Source of the DNA: CBFHMJ01 sp965656875
GTDB taxonomy: Bacteria; Pseudomonadota; Gammaproteobacteria; Enterobacterales; Alteromonadaceae
Assembly: GCA_965656875.1 (NCBI GenBank)
Contig: CBFHMJ010000003.1
Location: 372,001-436,000 of the forward strand
Length of the DNA: 64,000 nucleotides
Reading direction: 5' to 3'
In this document: piece by piece, positions 25,990 through 35,304 of the stretch
Numbering within the stretch: position 1 is the stretch's first letter
How the letters are laid out: the number at the start of each line of letters is the position of its first letter
Program-made: the position numbers and the translations under genes
The notes under the pieces: model-generated
The model's database searches: none
The model's input: the letters and a program-made list of their open reading frames with translations, nothing else
Told to the model about the DNA's origin: nothing

Positions 25990-27322
25990 AAGAAAATATT
26001 TTGGAACAGATGGTGTTCGTGGAAAAGTTGGTGAGTATCCAATCACCCCGGGTTTTGCGTTAAAACTTGGCTGGGCTGCTGGCCGAATATTATCGAAAGA
26101 AGGCACCAGAAAGGTCTTGATCGGTAAAGATACTCGAATATCAGGTTATATGCTTGAAACGGCCCTGGAATCCGGCTTTATCGCTGCTGGTGTAGATGTT
26201 GGCCTGTTAGGTCCGATGCCTACGCCTGCCGTTGCTTATCTGACCAGTACGTTTAGAGCAGAAGCCGGTATCGTTATTTCTGCATCTCATAATCCTTATT
26301 ACGATAACGGTATCAAGTTTTTTAATGCTGATGGTACTAAGCTGGATGATGCGGTTGAACTGGCGATAGAAGCCGAACTGGATAAAGACATGGATTGTGT
26401 TGACTCTGCATCGTTAGGTAAAGCCAGTAGAATCAATGATGCTGCAGGGCGTTATATTGAATTTTGTAAAAGTCATTTTCCAAACGATTTGTCGTTAAAA
26501 GGTATGAAAATCGTGGTGGATTGTGCGAATGGTGCTACTTACCATATTGCTCCTAATGTTTTTCGTGAATTGGGCGCAGAAGTTTTCGAGATCGCAGCTG
26601 AACCAAACGGCACCAATATTAATAACGGTTGTGGAGCAACCTATACAGACTTCATTAGTAAAGCGGTACAAGATTTAAAAGCAGATCTGGGTATTTCGCT
26701 GGATGGTGACGGTGATCGACTAATGATGGTTGATCAGGATGGTCATGTTCTTGATGGCGATGAAATTGTATATATCATAGCTCGTGAATCGCTTCGTAGT
26801 GGCGAATTAAAGGGAAGTGGTGTAGTCGGCACCGTTATGAGTAACATGGGACTGGAAGTCGCTCTGACTTCATTGGGTATTCCATTTGCTCGTTCTAAGG
26901 TAGGTGACCGCTACGTAGTAGAAATGTTGAAAGAAAAAGAATGGACTATTGGCGGAGAAAGCTCTGGCCACATTCTTAACCTGAATCATGCATCGACCGG
27001 TGATGGTATTATTTCTTCAATTCAAGTGTTGGCTGCAATTTGTAACAGTGGCTTGTCGCTTGCTGAGTTACGTCGTGGTATTGAAAAGTTCCCTCAGATA
27101 CTGATCAATGTGCGTTATAAGAAGGGGACGGACCCATTAGCTGAATCTTTTGTCCAGCAAGAAATCGCTGCAGTGGAAGAAGAGCTGGGTACTGAGGGCC
27201 GTGTTTTGATTCGTGCGTCAGGTACTGAACCGGTCATTCGAGTGATGGTAGAAGGCAAAGAAAAAGAGAAAGTTACTCAGTTTGCTGAAAGAATAGCCAA
27301 AAAGGTTGAAGAGGCCTGTTAA
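25982..27322 (+). CDS. glmM: Phosphoglucosamine mutase
   Basis: GlmM converts glucosamine-6-phosphate to glucosamine-1-phosphate for UDP-GlcNAc, peptidoglycan and LPS. The 446-residue protein has the phosphoserine loop GIVISASHNPYYDNG, the metal loop DGDGDRLMMVD, the sugar loop GGESSGH and the phosphate-binding RASGTEPVIRVMVEG. I start at GTG 25982 (VSKRKYFGTDG), which matches the family N-terminus and overlaps folP; the longer frame from 25970 is not supported. Confidence 0.96.
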   Translation: MSKRKYFGTDGVRGKVGEYPITPGFALKLGWAAGRILSKEGTRKVLIGKDTRISGYMLETALESGFIAAGVDVGLLGPMPTPAVAYLTSTFRAEAGIVISASHNPYYDNGIKFFNADGTKLDDAVELAIEAELDKDMDCVDSASLGKASRINDAAGRYIEFCKSHFPNDLSLKGMKIVVDCANGATYHIAPNVFRELGAEVFEIAAEPNGTNINNGCGATYTDFISKAVQDLKADLGISLDGDGDRLMMVDQDGHVLDGDEIVYIIARESLRSGELKGSGVVGTVMSNMGLEVALTSLGIPFARSKVGDRYVVEMLKEKEWTIGGESSGHILNLNHASTGDGIISSIQVLAAICNSGLSLAELRRGIEKFPQILINVRYKKGTDPLAESFVQQEIAAVEEELGTEGRVLIRASGTEPVIRVMVEGKEKEKVTQFAERIAKKVEEAC

Positions 27323-27355
27323 CGGTAAAAAAACAGCAATTTATTCTTGTATATT

Positions 27356-27388
27356 GGCCGAGTGTTCGTTACTATCTCGGCCGTTTTT
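27356..27388 (+). terminator. Terminator/attenuator between glmM and tpiA
   Basis: GGCCGAG (27356-27362), a 13-nt loop, CTCGGCC (27376-27382), then GTTTTT. It ends only 18 nt before the tpiA start and may partially terminate folP-glmM transcripts. Confidence 0.6.
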
Positions 27389-27406
27389 CAGCGGAGTAAT
27401 GACACA

Positions 27407-28159
27407 GTGACAAGAAAACCATTAATTGCAGCAAACTGGAAGCAAAATGGATCAACTGAATTGGTTGAAGTATTTAGCAAGGGTCTGAAAACAGAGCAAT
27501 TAAATGGTGTAGACGTCCTTCTTTGTGTACCATCATTATTCTTGATCTCAGCAATGGAAAAGGCTCAGGGCTTTTCTATCGGCGCTCAAAACGTCTCAGC
27601 TTATCCCAATGGTGCTTTCACTGGCGAGTTATCTGCTTCCATGCTTAGCGATGTTGGATTGAAGTTTGTGATTATTGGTCACTCTGAAAGACGGAGTATT
27701 TTTGGTGAGTCCGATAGTACGATAGCTGAGAAAGTAAAACTTGCACTGAAGAATGATCTAACGCCTGTTTTGTGTGTTGGTGAAACTGAAGAACAACGTG
27801 AAAACGGTGTGACTGAATCAGTGATTAAAGAACAGCTGCAAGCTGTTATTGACAAATGTGGAATTGAAGCATTTGGTTCTCTGGTTGTTGCTTATGAGCC
27901 TGTTTGGGCAATCGGCACCGGAAAAACAGCAACACCTGAACAAGCGCAGGACGTACATAAAGCGATTAGAGCATTTATTGCTTCATCAGATATGGGCCTG
28001 GCTGAAAAGTTAAGAATCCTTTATGGTGGCAGTGTTAAAGCATCGAATGCTCAAACATTGTTATCAATGCCAGATATTGACGGCGGCCTGATCGGTGGCG
28101 CTAGTCTTAAATTAGAAGAATTTAGTGCGATTTGTCAGCACGCTGCAGGATTAAGTTAA
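27407..28159 (+). CDS. tpiA: Triosephosphate isomerase
   Basis: TpiA interconverts dihydroxyacetone phosphate and glyceraldehyde-3-phosphate. The 250-residue TIM barrel has the substrate Asn/Lys in IAANWKQNG, the catalytic His in IIGHSERR, the catalytic Glu in VVAYEPVWAIGTG, and the phosphate loop LYGGSVK. The start is GTG 27407, with GGAG about 11 nt upstream. The stop overlaps the secG start by one base. Confidence 0.97.
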   Translation: MTRKPLIAANWKQNGSTELVEVFSKGLKTEQLNGVDVLLCVPSLFLISAMEKAQGFSIGAQNVSAYPNGAFTGELSASMLSDVGLKFVIIGHSERRSIFGESDSTIAEKVKLALKNDLTPVLCVGETEEQRENGVTESVIKEQLQAVIDKCGIEAFGSLVVAYEPVWAIGTGKTATPEQAQDVHKAIRAFIASSDMGLAEKLRILYGGSVKASNAQTLLSMPDIDGGLIGGASLKLEEFSAICQHAAGLS

Positions 28160-28509
28160 TGTACGAAGTATTATTAATTATTTATTTATTAGTTGCCCTC
28201 GCTCTTGTAGGTCTTGTTTTAATGCAACAAGGTAAAGGCGCGGATATGGGGGCTTCTTTTGGTGCAGGCGCATCGAATACTATTTTTGGTTCAGGTGGCG
28301 CTGGAAATTTCCTGACCAGAACTACAGCTATCTTGGCTACAGCATTTTTCGTTCTTAGTCTTATTCTTGGGAATATGACAACAAATGTCACTAAAAGCGT
28401 AGATGAATGGGAAGATCTTTCAATTGGTGTTGAGGCAACTCAATCAGCACAGCCTGAAAGCGACGTACCTGCAACATCTAACACTTCAGACATTCCAGAG
28501 GACCAGTAA
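28159..28509 (+). CDS. secG: Protein translocase subunit SecG
   Basis: SecG is the small inner-membrane subunit of the SecYEG translocon. The 116-residue protein has two membrane helices (about 2-22 and 54-74) with the conserved LVLMQQGKGADMGASFG and GAGNFLTRTTAILA between and within them, then a hydrophilic tail. The ATG overlaps the tpiA stop (TAATG). The tRNA-Leu gene begins 7 nt after its stop. Confidence 0.96.
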   Translation: MYEVLLIIYLLVALALVGLVLMQQGKGADMGASFGAGASNTIFGSGGAGNFLTRTTAILATAFFVLSLILGNMTTNVTKSVDEWEDLSIGVEATQSAQPESDVPATSNTSDIPEDQ

Positions 28510-28516
28510 TTTAATC

Positions 28517-28602
28517 GCCGAGGTGGTGGAATTGGTAGACACGCTACCTTGAGGGGGTAGTGCTCTATGGGCGTGCGGGTTCAAGTCCCGCTCTCGGCAC
28601 CA
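28517..28602 (+). tRNA. tRNA-Leu (anticodon GAG)
   Basis: The gene spans 86 nt including the encoded CCA. Acceptor GCCGAGG pairs with TCTCGGC (one G-U). The anticodon loop TTGAGGG is closed by CTACC/GGTAG and has anticodon GAG. A long variable arm typical of class II tRNAs follows, and the T-arm is GGTTCAAGTCCC. It starts only 7 nt after secG, so it is probably processed from the secG transcript. Confidence 0.95.
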
Positions 28603-28661
28603 AATTACTTAAGTTGAATTTAGCTAACAAGATTATTTAAAACGTCTAAACTTATGATTAG

Positions 28662-28690
28662 TTGTTTTTAAGATGCTGCAGCATTATAAT
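28662..28690 (+). promoter_or_regulatory. Predicted promoter of tRNA-fMet and the rimP-nusA operon
   Basis: TTGTTT (28662-28667), a 17-nt spacer and a perfect TATAAT (28685-28690), followed by a GC-rich TGCGGC discriminator typical of stringently controlled stable-RNA promoters. It lies 15 nt before the tRNA. Confidence 0.65.
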
Positions 28691-28705
28691 TGCGGCATTT
28701 TCAGG

Positions 28706-28782
<77 letters not shown>

Positions 28783-28828
28783 GTACTTTACTATTGCAGA
28801 ACATTGCATAGTAAAAGGAAAGAATACG

Positions 28829-28855
28829 CGCCCCTTTTTAGGGGCGTTTGTTTTT
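28829..28855 (+). terminator. First terminator in the rimP leader
   Basis: CGCCCC (28829-28834), loop TTTTTA, GGGGCG (28841-28846), then TTTGTTTTT. It lies between tRNA-fMet and rimP. Confidence 0.7.
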
Positions 28856-28894
28856 GCATAAGGCAAGTACTGGTCAGGCATGTCAATATTTTAT

Positions 28895-28917
28895 AGGGCT
28901 TCAAGCCCTTTTTTTGT
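28895..28917 (+). terminator. Second terminator in the rimP leader
   Basis: AGGGCT-TCA-AGCCCT stem followed by seven T residues, 40 nt after the first terminator and about 24 nt before the rimP start. Two terminators in series imply that expression of the operon depends on antitermination or read-through. Confidence 0.7.
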
Positions 28918-28940
28918 ACTTAAAATCACCTGGAGGCAAA

Positions 28941-29399
28941 TTGACCAATCTGGAACAGCAGCTTACCGAAATGCTATCACCTGTCGCGGAATCTCTCGGC
29001 TATGAATTACTGGGGCTTGAGTTTGTTCGGGCCGGTAAACATTCAACGTTAAGACTCTATATTGACCATGAAAATGGCATCAATGTTGATGACTGTGCAG
29101 AAGTGAGTCATCAGGTTAGTGCTGTATTAGATGTTGAAGATCCAATTTCTACTGAATATGTGCTTGAAGTTTCATCTCCTGGGATGGATCGTCCGCTATT
29201 TAAGCCAGAGCATTTCGAACAGGTCATTGGGGAAACGATTAATGTCAAATTAACAATGCCCCAGGATGGAAGAAGAAAATTTAAGGGTAAGTTGCTCAAA
29301 GTTGAAGATAATGCAGCGGTAGTCATCGTTGATGGTGTTGAATATACCTTAATCATGAGCAACATCGATAAAGCAAATCTTGTTCCTGTGTTTGAATAA
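28941..29399 (+). CDS. rimP: Ribosome maturation factor RimP
   Basis: RimP assists assembly of the 30S subunit. The 152-residue protein matches the E. coli form closely (GINVDDCAEVSHQVSAVLD, LEVSSPGMDRPL). I start at TTG 28941 with GGAGG 4 nt upstream; the longer open frame runs through the terminator hairpins. It is the first gene of the rimP-nusA-infB-rbfA-truB operon. Confidence 0.95.
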   Translation: MTNLEQQLTEMLSPVAESLGYELLGLEFVRAGKHSTLRLYIDHENGINVDDCAEVSHQVSAVLDVEDPISTEYVLEVSSPGMDRPLFKPEHFEQVIGETINVKLTMPQDGRRKFKGKLLKVEDNAAVVIVDGVEYTLIMSNIDKANLVPVFE

Positions 29400-29431
29400 C
29401 ACAGGATTTTACGTGGAAGAGGAAACACGAT

Positions 29432-30952
29432 ATGGCTAAAGAGATTTTATTAGTTGTAGAAGCGGTTTCGAACGAAAAAGCAGTGCCAAGGGAAAAGATT
29501 TTTGAGGCGTTGGAAATTGCATTAGCGACAGCGACTAAGAAAAAGCACACTGGCGATATTGACGTTCGAGTAAGCATTGACCGTAGAACCGGAGATTACG
29601 ATACATTCAGACGTTGGATGGTTGTTGAAGATACAGATGCCGGTCTTGAAAATCCATATCGGGAAATTAGTTTGTCGGCTGCAGAAGTAGAAGAGCCGGG
29701 TATTGGACTAGGTGGATTCATCGAAGAACAAATAGAATCAATAGCGTTCGATAGAATCACAACACAAACAGCAAAACAGGTTATCGTTCAAAAAGTTCGA
29801 GAAGCAGAACGTGCTCAGGTAGTAAATGCCTATGAGCAGCATCTTGATGAACTGATTACAGGTGTTGTAAAACGCGCGACACGCGAAAGTGTTTTACTGG
29901 ATCTTGGCAATAACGCAGAAGCAGTCATTTACAGAGATGAGCTTCTTCCACGTGAAGCGTTCCGACCAGGCGATCGTGTTCGTGGTTTATTATATGCTGT
30001 TAAACCTGAAGCGCGTGGGGCTCAGTTGTTTGTGAGTCGCACACGACCTGAAATGTTGATTGAACTTTTCAGAATTGAAGTGCCTGAAATCGGCGAAGAA
30101 ATGATCGAAATCAAAGCAGCAGCACGGGACCCTGGTTCACGAGCTAAGATTGCGGTTAAATCTAACGACAAACGTATTGATCCAATTGGCGCATGTGTTG
30201 GTATGCGTGGGGCTCGTGTTCAGGCTGTATCCAGTGAACTGGATGGCGAGCGAATCGATATCGTACTTTACGACGATAATCCTGCTCAATACATCATCAA
30301 TGCAATGGCGCCAGCTGACGTAGCATCTATTATTGTAGATGAAGACAATCGCTCAATGGATATTTCTGTTGAAGAAAGTAACCTTGCACAAGCGATTGGT
30401 AGAAATGGTCAGAATATTCGTCTGGCGAGTCAGCTAACAGGCTGGACGCTGAATGTTATGACAGTTGATGAAATGGAAGCTAAATACAAAGAAGAAAACA
30501 GTAAGTTAATTGATACATTTACTGATGGACTTGATATCGACGAAGATTTTGCTGTTTTACTTATCAACGAAGGTTTCTCCAGTCTTGAAGAAGTTGCTTA
30601 CGTTCCAAAATCAGAACTTCTTGAGATTGATGAGCTTGATGAAGATATGGTTGATGAGCTTCGCTCACGTGCGAAAGCTAAATTGACAACAACTGCTCTG
30701 GCGTCAGAAGAATTACTTGAATCTGCAAAACCTGCTGATGAATTACTTAACCTTGATGGAATGGGTGAACATCTGGCTTATGTCCTGGCAAGTAAAGGTA
30801 TTTCAACACTGGAAGATCTTGCAGAGCAAGGTGTAGATGACATTGTTGGTCTGGATGACCTGACAGAAGAAAAAGCCGGTGAGCTTATTATGGCTGCACG
30901 TAATATTTGTTGGTTCAGCGATGATGAGTCAAACCAGACAGACGAGGGGTAA
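29432..30952 (+). CDS. nusA: Transcription termination/antitermination factor NusA
   Basis: NusA modulates RNA polymerase pausing, termination and antitermination. The 506-residue protein has the N-terminal polymerase-binding domain (1-130), an S1 domain (about 135-200), two KH domains (about 200-345) and two C-terminal acidic repeat domains (about 360-495), the arrangement of gammaproteobacterial NusA. The infB start follows a few bases after the stop. Confidence 0.97.
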   Translation: MAKEILLVVEAVSNEKAVPREKIFEALEIALATATKKKHTGDIDVRVSIDRRTGDYDTFRRWMVVEDTDAGLENPYREISLSAAEVEEPGIGLGGFIEEQIESIAFDRITTQTAKQVIVQKVREAERAQVVNAYEQHLDELITGVVKRATRESVLLDLGNNAEAVIYRDELLPREAFRPGDRVRGLLYAVKPEARGAQLFVSRTRPEMLIELFRIEVPEIGEEMIEIKAAARDPGSRAKIAVKSNDKRIDPIGACVGMRGARVQAVSSELDGERIDIVLYDDNPAQYIINAMAPADVASIIVDEDNRSMDISVEESNLAQAIGRNGQNIRLASQLTGWTLNVMTVDEMEAKYKEENSKLIDTFTDGLDIDEDFAVLLINEGFSSLEEVAYVPKSELLEIDELDEDMVDELRSRAKAKLTTTALASEELLESAKPADELLNLDGMGEHLAYVLASKGISTLEDLAEQGVDDIVGLDDLTEEKAGELIMAARNICWFSDDESNQTDEG

Positions 30953-30958
30953 TTATTG

Positions 30959-33679
30959 ATGACGCAAGAGACAGTAGAAAAACTGGCTGAAGAAATAGGT
31001 ACCGATGTCGATCGTCTGGTAATGCAATTTTCAGAAGCAGGCATGACGAAAACTCGTACCGACAATGTAACGGACGATGAGAAAGCGAAGTTACTCGCGC
31101 ATTTAAAAGAGCGTCATGGTGGTGGAAACACAGAACCAACCAAAATGACGTTGAAGCGCAAGACTAAAAGTACATTGAACATTTCAAATTCTTCAGGTCG
31201 AAATAAGTCAGTGACTGTAGAAGTGCGTAAGAAACGTACTTATATGAAGAAAAGTGCTGTTGATGATGCAGCACGTGAGGAAGAAGAAAAGCGTAAGGCT
31301 GCTGAACTCGAAGAACAACGAGCCAGAGAAGAAGCCGAACGTCTTGTACAGGAAGAAGCCGAACGTAAAGCTAAAGAAGAAGCAGAGCGTCAGGCACAAG
31401 AGGAAGCTGCACGTAAGGCAAAAGAAGATGCTGAACGTAAGGCAAAAGATGATGCTGAACGTAAAGCAAAAGATGATGCTGAACGTAAAGCGAAAGACGA
31501 AGCTGATAAAAAAGCTCATGGAGAAGTTCCTAATGAAGCTTCTCAAAAGTCAGAGCAAAAGAGCGAGGCTGAATTGTTAGAAAAAGAGCGTGAGTTAGCA
31601 GCACAAAAACAAGCTGATGAGCAAGCCAAAAAATTGGTAGAAGAGGCTCGACGCCTTGCTGAAGAAAATGAAGCCCGCTGGAAGCAGGAAGAAGAGCAAC
31701 GTCGAAGTCGTGAAAATGAAGACTTCAACACATTGTCTTCAAATTACGCGAAGAGCGCTGAAGAAGAGCTTGAACGTGCTGAGGCTAAAAAAGATCGTAA
31801 GCAAGGTCGTAAGTCGAAGAACAAAGCAACTGAAGGTGCTGCAAAAGGCGGTAAACGTCAGCGTAAAGGTAAGCTGAAAACTCCTACGTCTATTCAGCAT
31901 GGCTTTAACAAGCCTGCACAGCCGGTTGAGCGTGAAGTTCGAATCGGTGAAACAATTTCAGTAGCCGAGCTTGCCAACAAAATGGCTATTAAAGGTGCCG
32001 CAGTAGTTAAAGCCCTAATGAAAATGGGTGTAATGGCGACTATTAACCAGGTTATTGACCAGGAAACTGCTCAACTGGTTTGTGAAGAGCTTGGTCATAA
32101 ATCTGTGTTGGTTAAAGAGAACCAACTGGAAGAAAATGTACTGTCAGATCGTGGAAGCGATGGTGTAGCGATTAACCGCGCACCTGTAGTGACCGTAATG
32201 GGACACGTTGACCATGGTAAAACGTCATTACTTGATTATATTCGTAAAGCACAGGTTGCTGATGGCGAAGCCGGTGGTATCACACAGCATATCGGTGCAT
32301 ACCACGTAGAAACTGACCATGGAATGATTACATTCCTTGATACTCCAGGTCACGCGGCATTTACTTCAATGCGTGCTCGTGGTGCTAAAGCAACTGATAT
32401 CGTTGTTCTGGTTGTTGCTGCTGACGATGGTGTAATGCCACAGACAATTGAAGCGGTACAACATGCTAAAGCAGCAGAAGTACCACTTATCGTTGCTGTA
32501 AACAAAATTGATAAACCTGAAGCTGATCCAGATCGTGTTAAGAATGAGCTGTCACAACATGATGTTATCCCTGAAGACTGGGGTGGTGATGTTCAGTTTG
32601 TTCATGTATCAGCGAAGTCTGGTGAAAATATTACAGACCTTCTTGATTCTATACTTCTTCAAGCTGAAGTCCTTGAGTTAACTGCTGTAGCGGAAGGTAT
32701 GGCATCTGGTGTTGTTATTGAATCTCGCCTTGATAAAGGGCAGGGTACAGTAGCATCTATCCTTGTACAGGAAGGTCAGCTAAACCAGGGTGATATCGTA
32801 CTTTGTGGCCTTGAATATGGTCGTATCAGAGCGATGCGCGATGAAAATGGTCGTCCAATTCAGCAAGCAGGTCCATCAATTCCAGTAGAAATTCTTGGAT
32901 TATCCGGTGTTCCGCAAGCAGGTGATGAAGTTACCGTTGTTAAAGATGAGCGTAAAGCACGTGAAGTTGCTTTATATCGTCAAGGTAAATTCCGTGATAT
33001 CAAGCTTGCGCGTCAACAAAAAGCTAAGCTTGAAAACATGTTTGCGAACATGGCTGAAGGCAATGTGTCTGAACTTAACATCGTTCTTAAGGCTGACGTT
33101 CAGGGTTCACTTGAAGCAATTACCGATGCCCTTAGTAAACTTTCAACGAATGAAGTTAAAGTTAACGTGATTGGAACTGGTGTTGGTGGTATCAGTGATA
33201 CTGATGCAACATTAGCTGAAGCATCTAATGCGATTATCATTGGTTTCAACGTTCGTGCTGATGCTGTTGCTCGTCAGTCAATTGAATCAGCGGGTCTTGA
33301 CCTTCGCTACTACAGCATCATTTATGACCTGATTGATGAAATTAAACAAGCAATGGAAGGTATGCTTTCACCTGAATTCAAGCAAGAGATTATCGGTCTT
33401 GCTGAGGTTCGTGATGTATTCCGTTCACCAAAACTGGGTGCAATCGCAGGTTGTATGGTTACTGAAGGTACGGTGAAGCGTAGCAACCCAATTCGTGTAC
33501 TTCGTGACAATATCGTTATTTACGAAGGTGAGCTTGAATCACTTCGTCGTTTCAAAGATGACGTAAACGATGTTCGTAACGGTATGGAGTGTGGTATCGG
33601 CGTTAAGAACTATAATGATGTTAAAGTCGGTGACATGATCGAAGTTTACGAAGTTGTTGAAGTTAAACGTACTCTTTAA
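30959..33679 (+). CDS. infB: Translation initiation factor IF-2
   Basis: IF-2 is the GTPase that brings fMet-tRNA to the 30S subunit and promotes subunit joining. The 906-residue protein has the small N-terminal domain, a long charged linker (about 100-310) with an 8-residue tandem repeat, and then G1 GHVDHGKT, G3 DTPGH and G4 NKID in the GTPase domain, followed by domains II-IV. The C-terminus ends with the fMet-tRNA-binding domain (KNYNDVKVGDMIEVYEV). I choose ATG 30959, with GAGGGGT upstream. Internal in-frame starts giving shorter IF-2 forms, as in E. coli, are possible. Confidence 0.97.
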   Translation: MTQETVEKLAEEIGTDVDRLVMQFSEAGMTKTRTDNVTDDEKAKLLAHLKERHGGGNTEPTKMTLKRKTKSTLNISNSSGRNKSVTVEVRKKRTYMKKSAVDDAAREEEEKRKAAELEEQRAREEAERLVQEEAERKAKEEAERQAQEEAARKAKEDAERKAKDDAERKAKDDAERKAKDEADKKAHGEVPNEASQKSEQKSEAELLEKERELAAQKQADEQAKKLVEEARRLAEENEARWKQEEEQRRSRENEDFNTLSSNYAKSAEEELERAEAKKDRKQGRKSKNKATEGAAKGGKRQRKGKLKTPTSIQHGFNKPAQPVEREVRIGETISVAELANKMAIKGAAVVKALMKMGVMATINQVIDQETAQLVCEELGHKSVLVKENQLEENVLSDRGSDGVAINRAPVVTVMGHVDHGKTSLLDYIRKAQVADGEAGGITQHIGAYHVETDHGMITFLDTPGHAAFTSMRARGAKATDIVVLVVAADDGVMPQTIEAVQHAKAAEVPLIVAVNKIDKPEADPDRVKNELSQHDVIPEDWGGDVQFVHVSAKSGENITDLLDSILLQAEVLELTAVAEGMASGVVIESRLDKGQGTVASILVQEGQLNQGDIVLCGLEYGRIRAMRDENGRPIQQAGPSIPVEILGLSGVPQAGDEVTVVKDERKAREVALYRQGKFRDIKLARQQKAKLENMFANMAEGNVSELNIVLKADVQGSLEAITDALSKLSTNEVKVNVIGTGVGGISDTDATLAEASNAIIIGFNVRADAVARQSIESAGLDLRYYSIIYDLIDEIKQAMEGMLSPEFKQEIIGLAEVRDVFRSPKLGAIAGCMVTEGTVKRSNPIRVLRDNIVIYEGELESLRRFKDDVNDVRNGMECGIGVKNYNDVKVGDMIEVYEVVEVKRTL
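31334..31501 (+). repeat. 24-bp tandem coding repeat in infB
   Basis: Seven consecutive 8-codon units of the type AERKAKDD (first unit AERLVQEE, last AERKAKDE). The three 3' units are almost identical at the DNA level. They encode a charged helical linker of IF-2. Slippage between the near-identical units could change copy number between strains. Confidence 0.85.
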
Positions 33680-33715
33680 TACGTTTGTTCAGCAGTAAAA
33701 GATATATAAGATGAT

Positions 33716-33743
33716 TGGGGCCGTAAGGCCCCATTATTGTTTA
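33716..33743 (+). terminator. Hairpin between infB and rbfA
   Basis: TGGGGCC, loop GTAA, GGCCCCA (33716-33733) followed by TTATTGTTT. The stem is strong but the T-run is interrupted; it is probably a partial terminator or a processing site within the operon. Confidence 0.45.
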
Positions 33744-33769
33744 TAGAAGACTATTTTTTCAGGATATCT

Positions 33770-34177
33770 ATGAGACGAGATTTCTCACGTACTGATCGCG
33801 TTGGTCAACAGATTCAAAAAGAAATTTCTTTGATTTTGCAACGTGAAATTAAAGATCCACGCCTTGGTATGGTTACTGTTTCAGGCGTTGATGTATCACG
33901 AGATTTGGCATTCGCTAAAGTCTACGTAACCATGTTTGAAGCAGACGAAACAAAAGTTAAAACATCAATGAAGATTCTGGACGAAGCATCGGGTGCTGTT
34001 CGTTCGATGTTGGCCAGACGAATTAAAGCGAGAACGATTCCAGAGTTGACCTTTAAGTTGGATACTTCTCTAATGGATGGTATGCGCATTTCGAACCTTG
34101 TTGATCAGGTTGTGGCTAAAGATAAAGCGCTGCGTGATGAAGCAGGTGACAACGACTCTGAAGGTGAGACTGAGTAA
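33770..34177 (+). CDS. rbfA: Ribosome-binding factor RbfA
   Basis: RbfA is a KH-like 30S maturation and cold-shock factor. The 135-residue protein starts MRRDFSRTDRVGQQIQKE and contains IKDPRLGMVTVSGVDVSRDLAFAK (shown here in part), typical of the family. The start ATG 33770 has AGGA upstream; a longer frame is rejected. The stop overlaps the truB start by one base. Confidence 0.96.
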   Translation: MRRDFSRTDRVGQQIQKEISLILQREIKDPRLGMVTVSGVDVSRDLAFAKVYVTMFEADETKVKTSMKILDEASGAVRSMLARRIKARTIPELTFKLDTSLMDGMRISNLVDQVVAKDKALRDEAGDNDSEGETE

Positions 34178-35157
34178 TGGGAAGACGCAACAAAGGCAGG
34201 GATGTAAGCGGGATTATTTTAATTGATAAACCACTTGGTGATTCGTCTAATCATTTGTTGCAGAAGGTCAAACGCTTATTCAACGCTAAGAAAGCAGGTC
34301 ATACTGGCGCTTTAGATCCCCTGGCAACCGGGATGTTGCCACTTTGCCTTGGTGAAGCAACAAAGTTTTCTCAGTATCTGTTAGATAGTGATAAAACATA
34401 TCAGACAACGGCAAAATTGGGTATCAGAACGACAACCAGTGATGCTGATGGTGAAGTAGTCAGCACTAAACCTGTTGCTTTATCAGAAGAAACAATCCGT
34501 TCCGCTGTTGCTGGTTTTAAAGGCAAAAGTAAGCAGATGCCTTCGATGTATTCGGCATTGAAATATCAAGGGCAGCCTCTGTACAAATATGCGCGAGAAG
34601 GTATTGAAGTGCCACGCAAGATTCGTGATATCGAGGTATTTTCCATCGAGATCCTGGATATTCGCGAAGATGAAATTGATATGGAAATACATTGCAGTAA
34701 AGGCACGTATATCAGAACGATAGTCGATGACTTAGGTGAAATTCTGGGCTGTGGTGCTCATGTGTCGATGTTGCGTCGTACCGCTGTTGCACATTATCCG
34801 ACAGAAAAAATGATGACATTTGATGAGCTGGTACTTATTTTTGAACAGCTGAAGGAAAAGCATGGTATTACTTCTGAAGATGAAGAACCTGATCTAACCG
34901 CTGTTTATCAGGTACTGGATGCTATGTTGTTACCGGTCGACTCCGCCGTTATTAATATCCCAGTTGTTAAACTCGGAGAGTTTCATAGTAAGTTGTTTTC
35001 CAATGGTCAGACGGTTGAATGTAAGCCGACTGAATTGGAAGGTGATGCCCCTATGGTCAGAGTTAAGAGCGAAGATAAAGAGCTGTTCCTGGGAATGGGG
35101 AGTCTTGTTGAAAGTAACAGAGTGAAACCTGTTCGCATTGTTAATCTGACCAGTTGA
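34177..35157 (+). CDS. truB: tRNA pseudouridine(55) synthase TruB
   Basis: TruB makes pseudouridine-55 in the T-loop of tRNAs. The 326-residue protein has the catalytic Asp in GHTGALDPLATGMLP near residue 48, the YQGQPLYKYAREG loop and a C-terminal PUA-like part. An acidic stretch near residue 230 (TSEDEEPDLTA) is a modest insertion compared with E. coli. It ends the operon that starts at rimP. Confidence 0.96.
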   Translation: MGRRNKGRDVSGIILIDKPLGDSSNHLLQKVKRLFNAKKAGHTGALDPLATGMLPLCLGEATKFSQYLLDSDKTYQTTAKLGIRTTTSDADGEVVSTKPVALSEETIRSAVAGFKGKSKQMPSMYSALKYQGQPLYKYAREGIEVPRKIRDIEVFSIEILDIREDEIDMEIHCSKGTYIRTIVDDLGEILGCGAHVSMLRRTAVAHYPTEKMMTFDELVLIFEQLKEKHGITSEDEEPDLTAVYQVLDAMLLPVDSAVINIPVVKLGEFHSKLFSNGQTVECKPTELEGDAPMVRVKSEDKELFLGMGSLVESNRVKPVRIVNLTS

Positions 35158-35176
35158 TTACTGCCTGAATTACCTC

Positions 35177-35204
35177 TTGAGTTTATTCCATTAGCTGATA
35201 GAAT
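35177..35204 (+). promoter_or_regulatory. Predicted rpsO promoter
   Basis: TTGAGT (35177-35182), a 16-nt spacer and TAGAAT (35199-35204), with a GC-rich discriminator (GTCGCGCC). It leaves a leader of about 90 nt where S15 autoregulation could act. Confidence 0.5.
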
Positions 35205-35304
35205 GTCGCGCCGTTATGGGTGAAGGAAATTTGCGCATAACGAACTAATCTTAGATGAGCTGAATTAGTGATTGGCTCGTCTCGTTCTTAAATTGGAGAA
35301 TATT

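Noticed and set aside
31334..31501. Possible CRISPR-like array
   Set aside because: The 24-bp units are contiguous, in frame with infB and without spacers.
31208..31546. Phe-rich minus-strand open frame opposite infB
   Set aside because: It is the complement of the Lys/Glu/Ala repeat codons of IF-2; the composition is an artefact.
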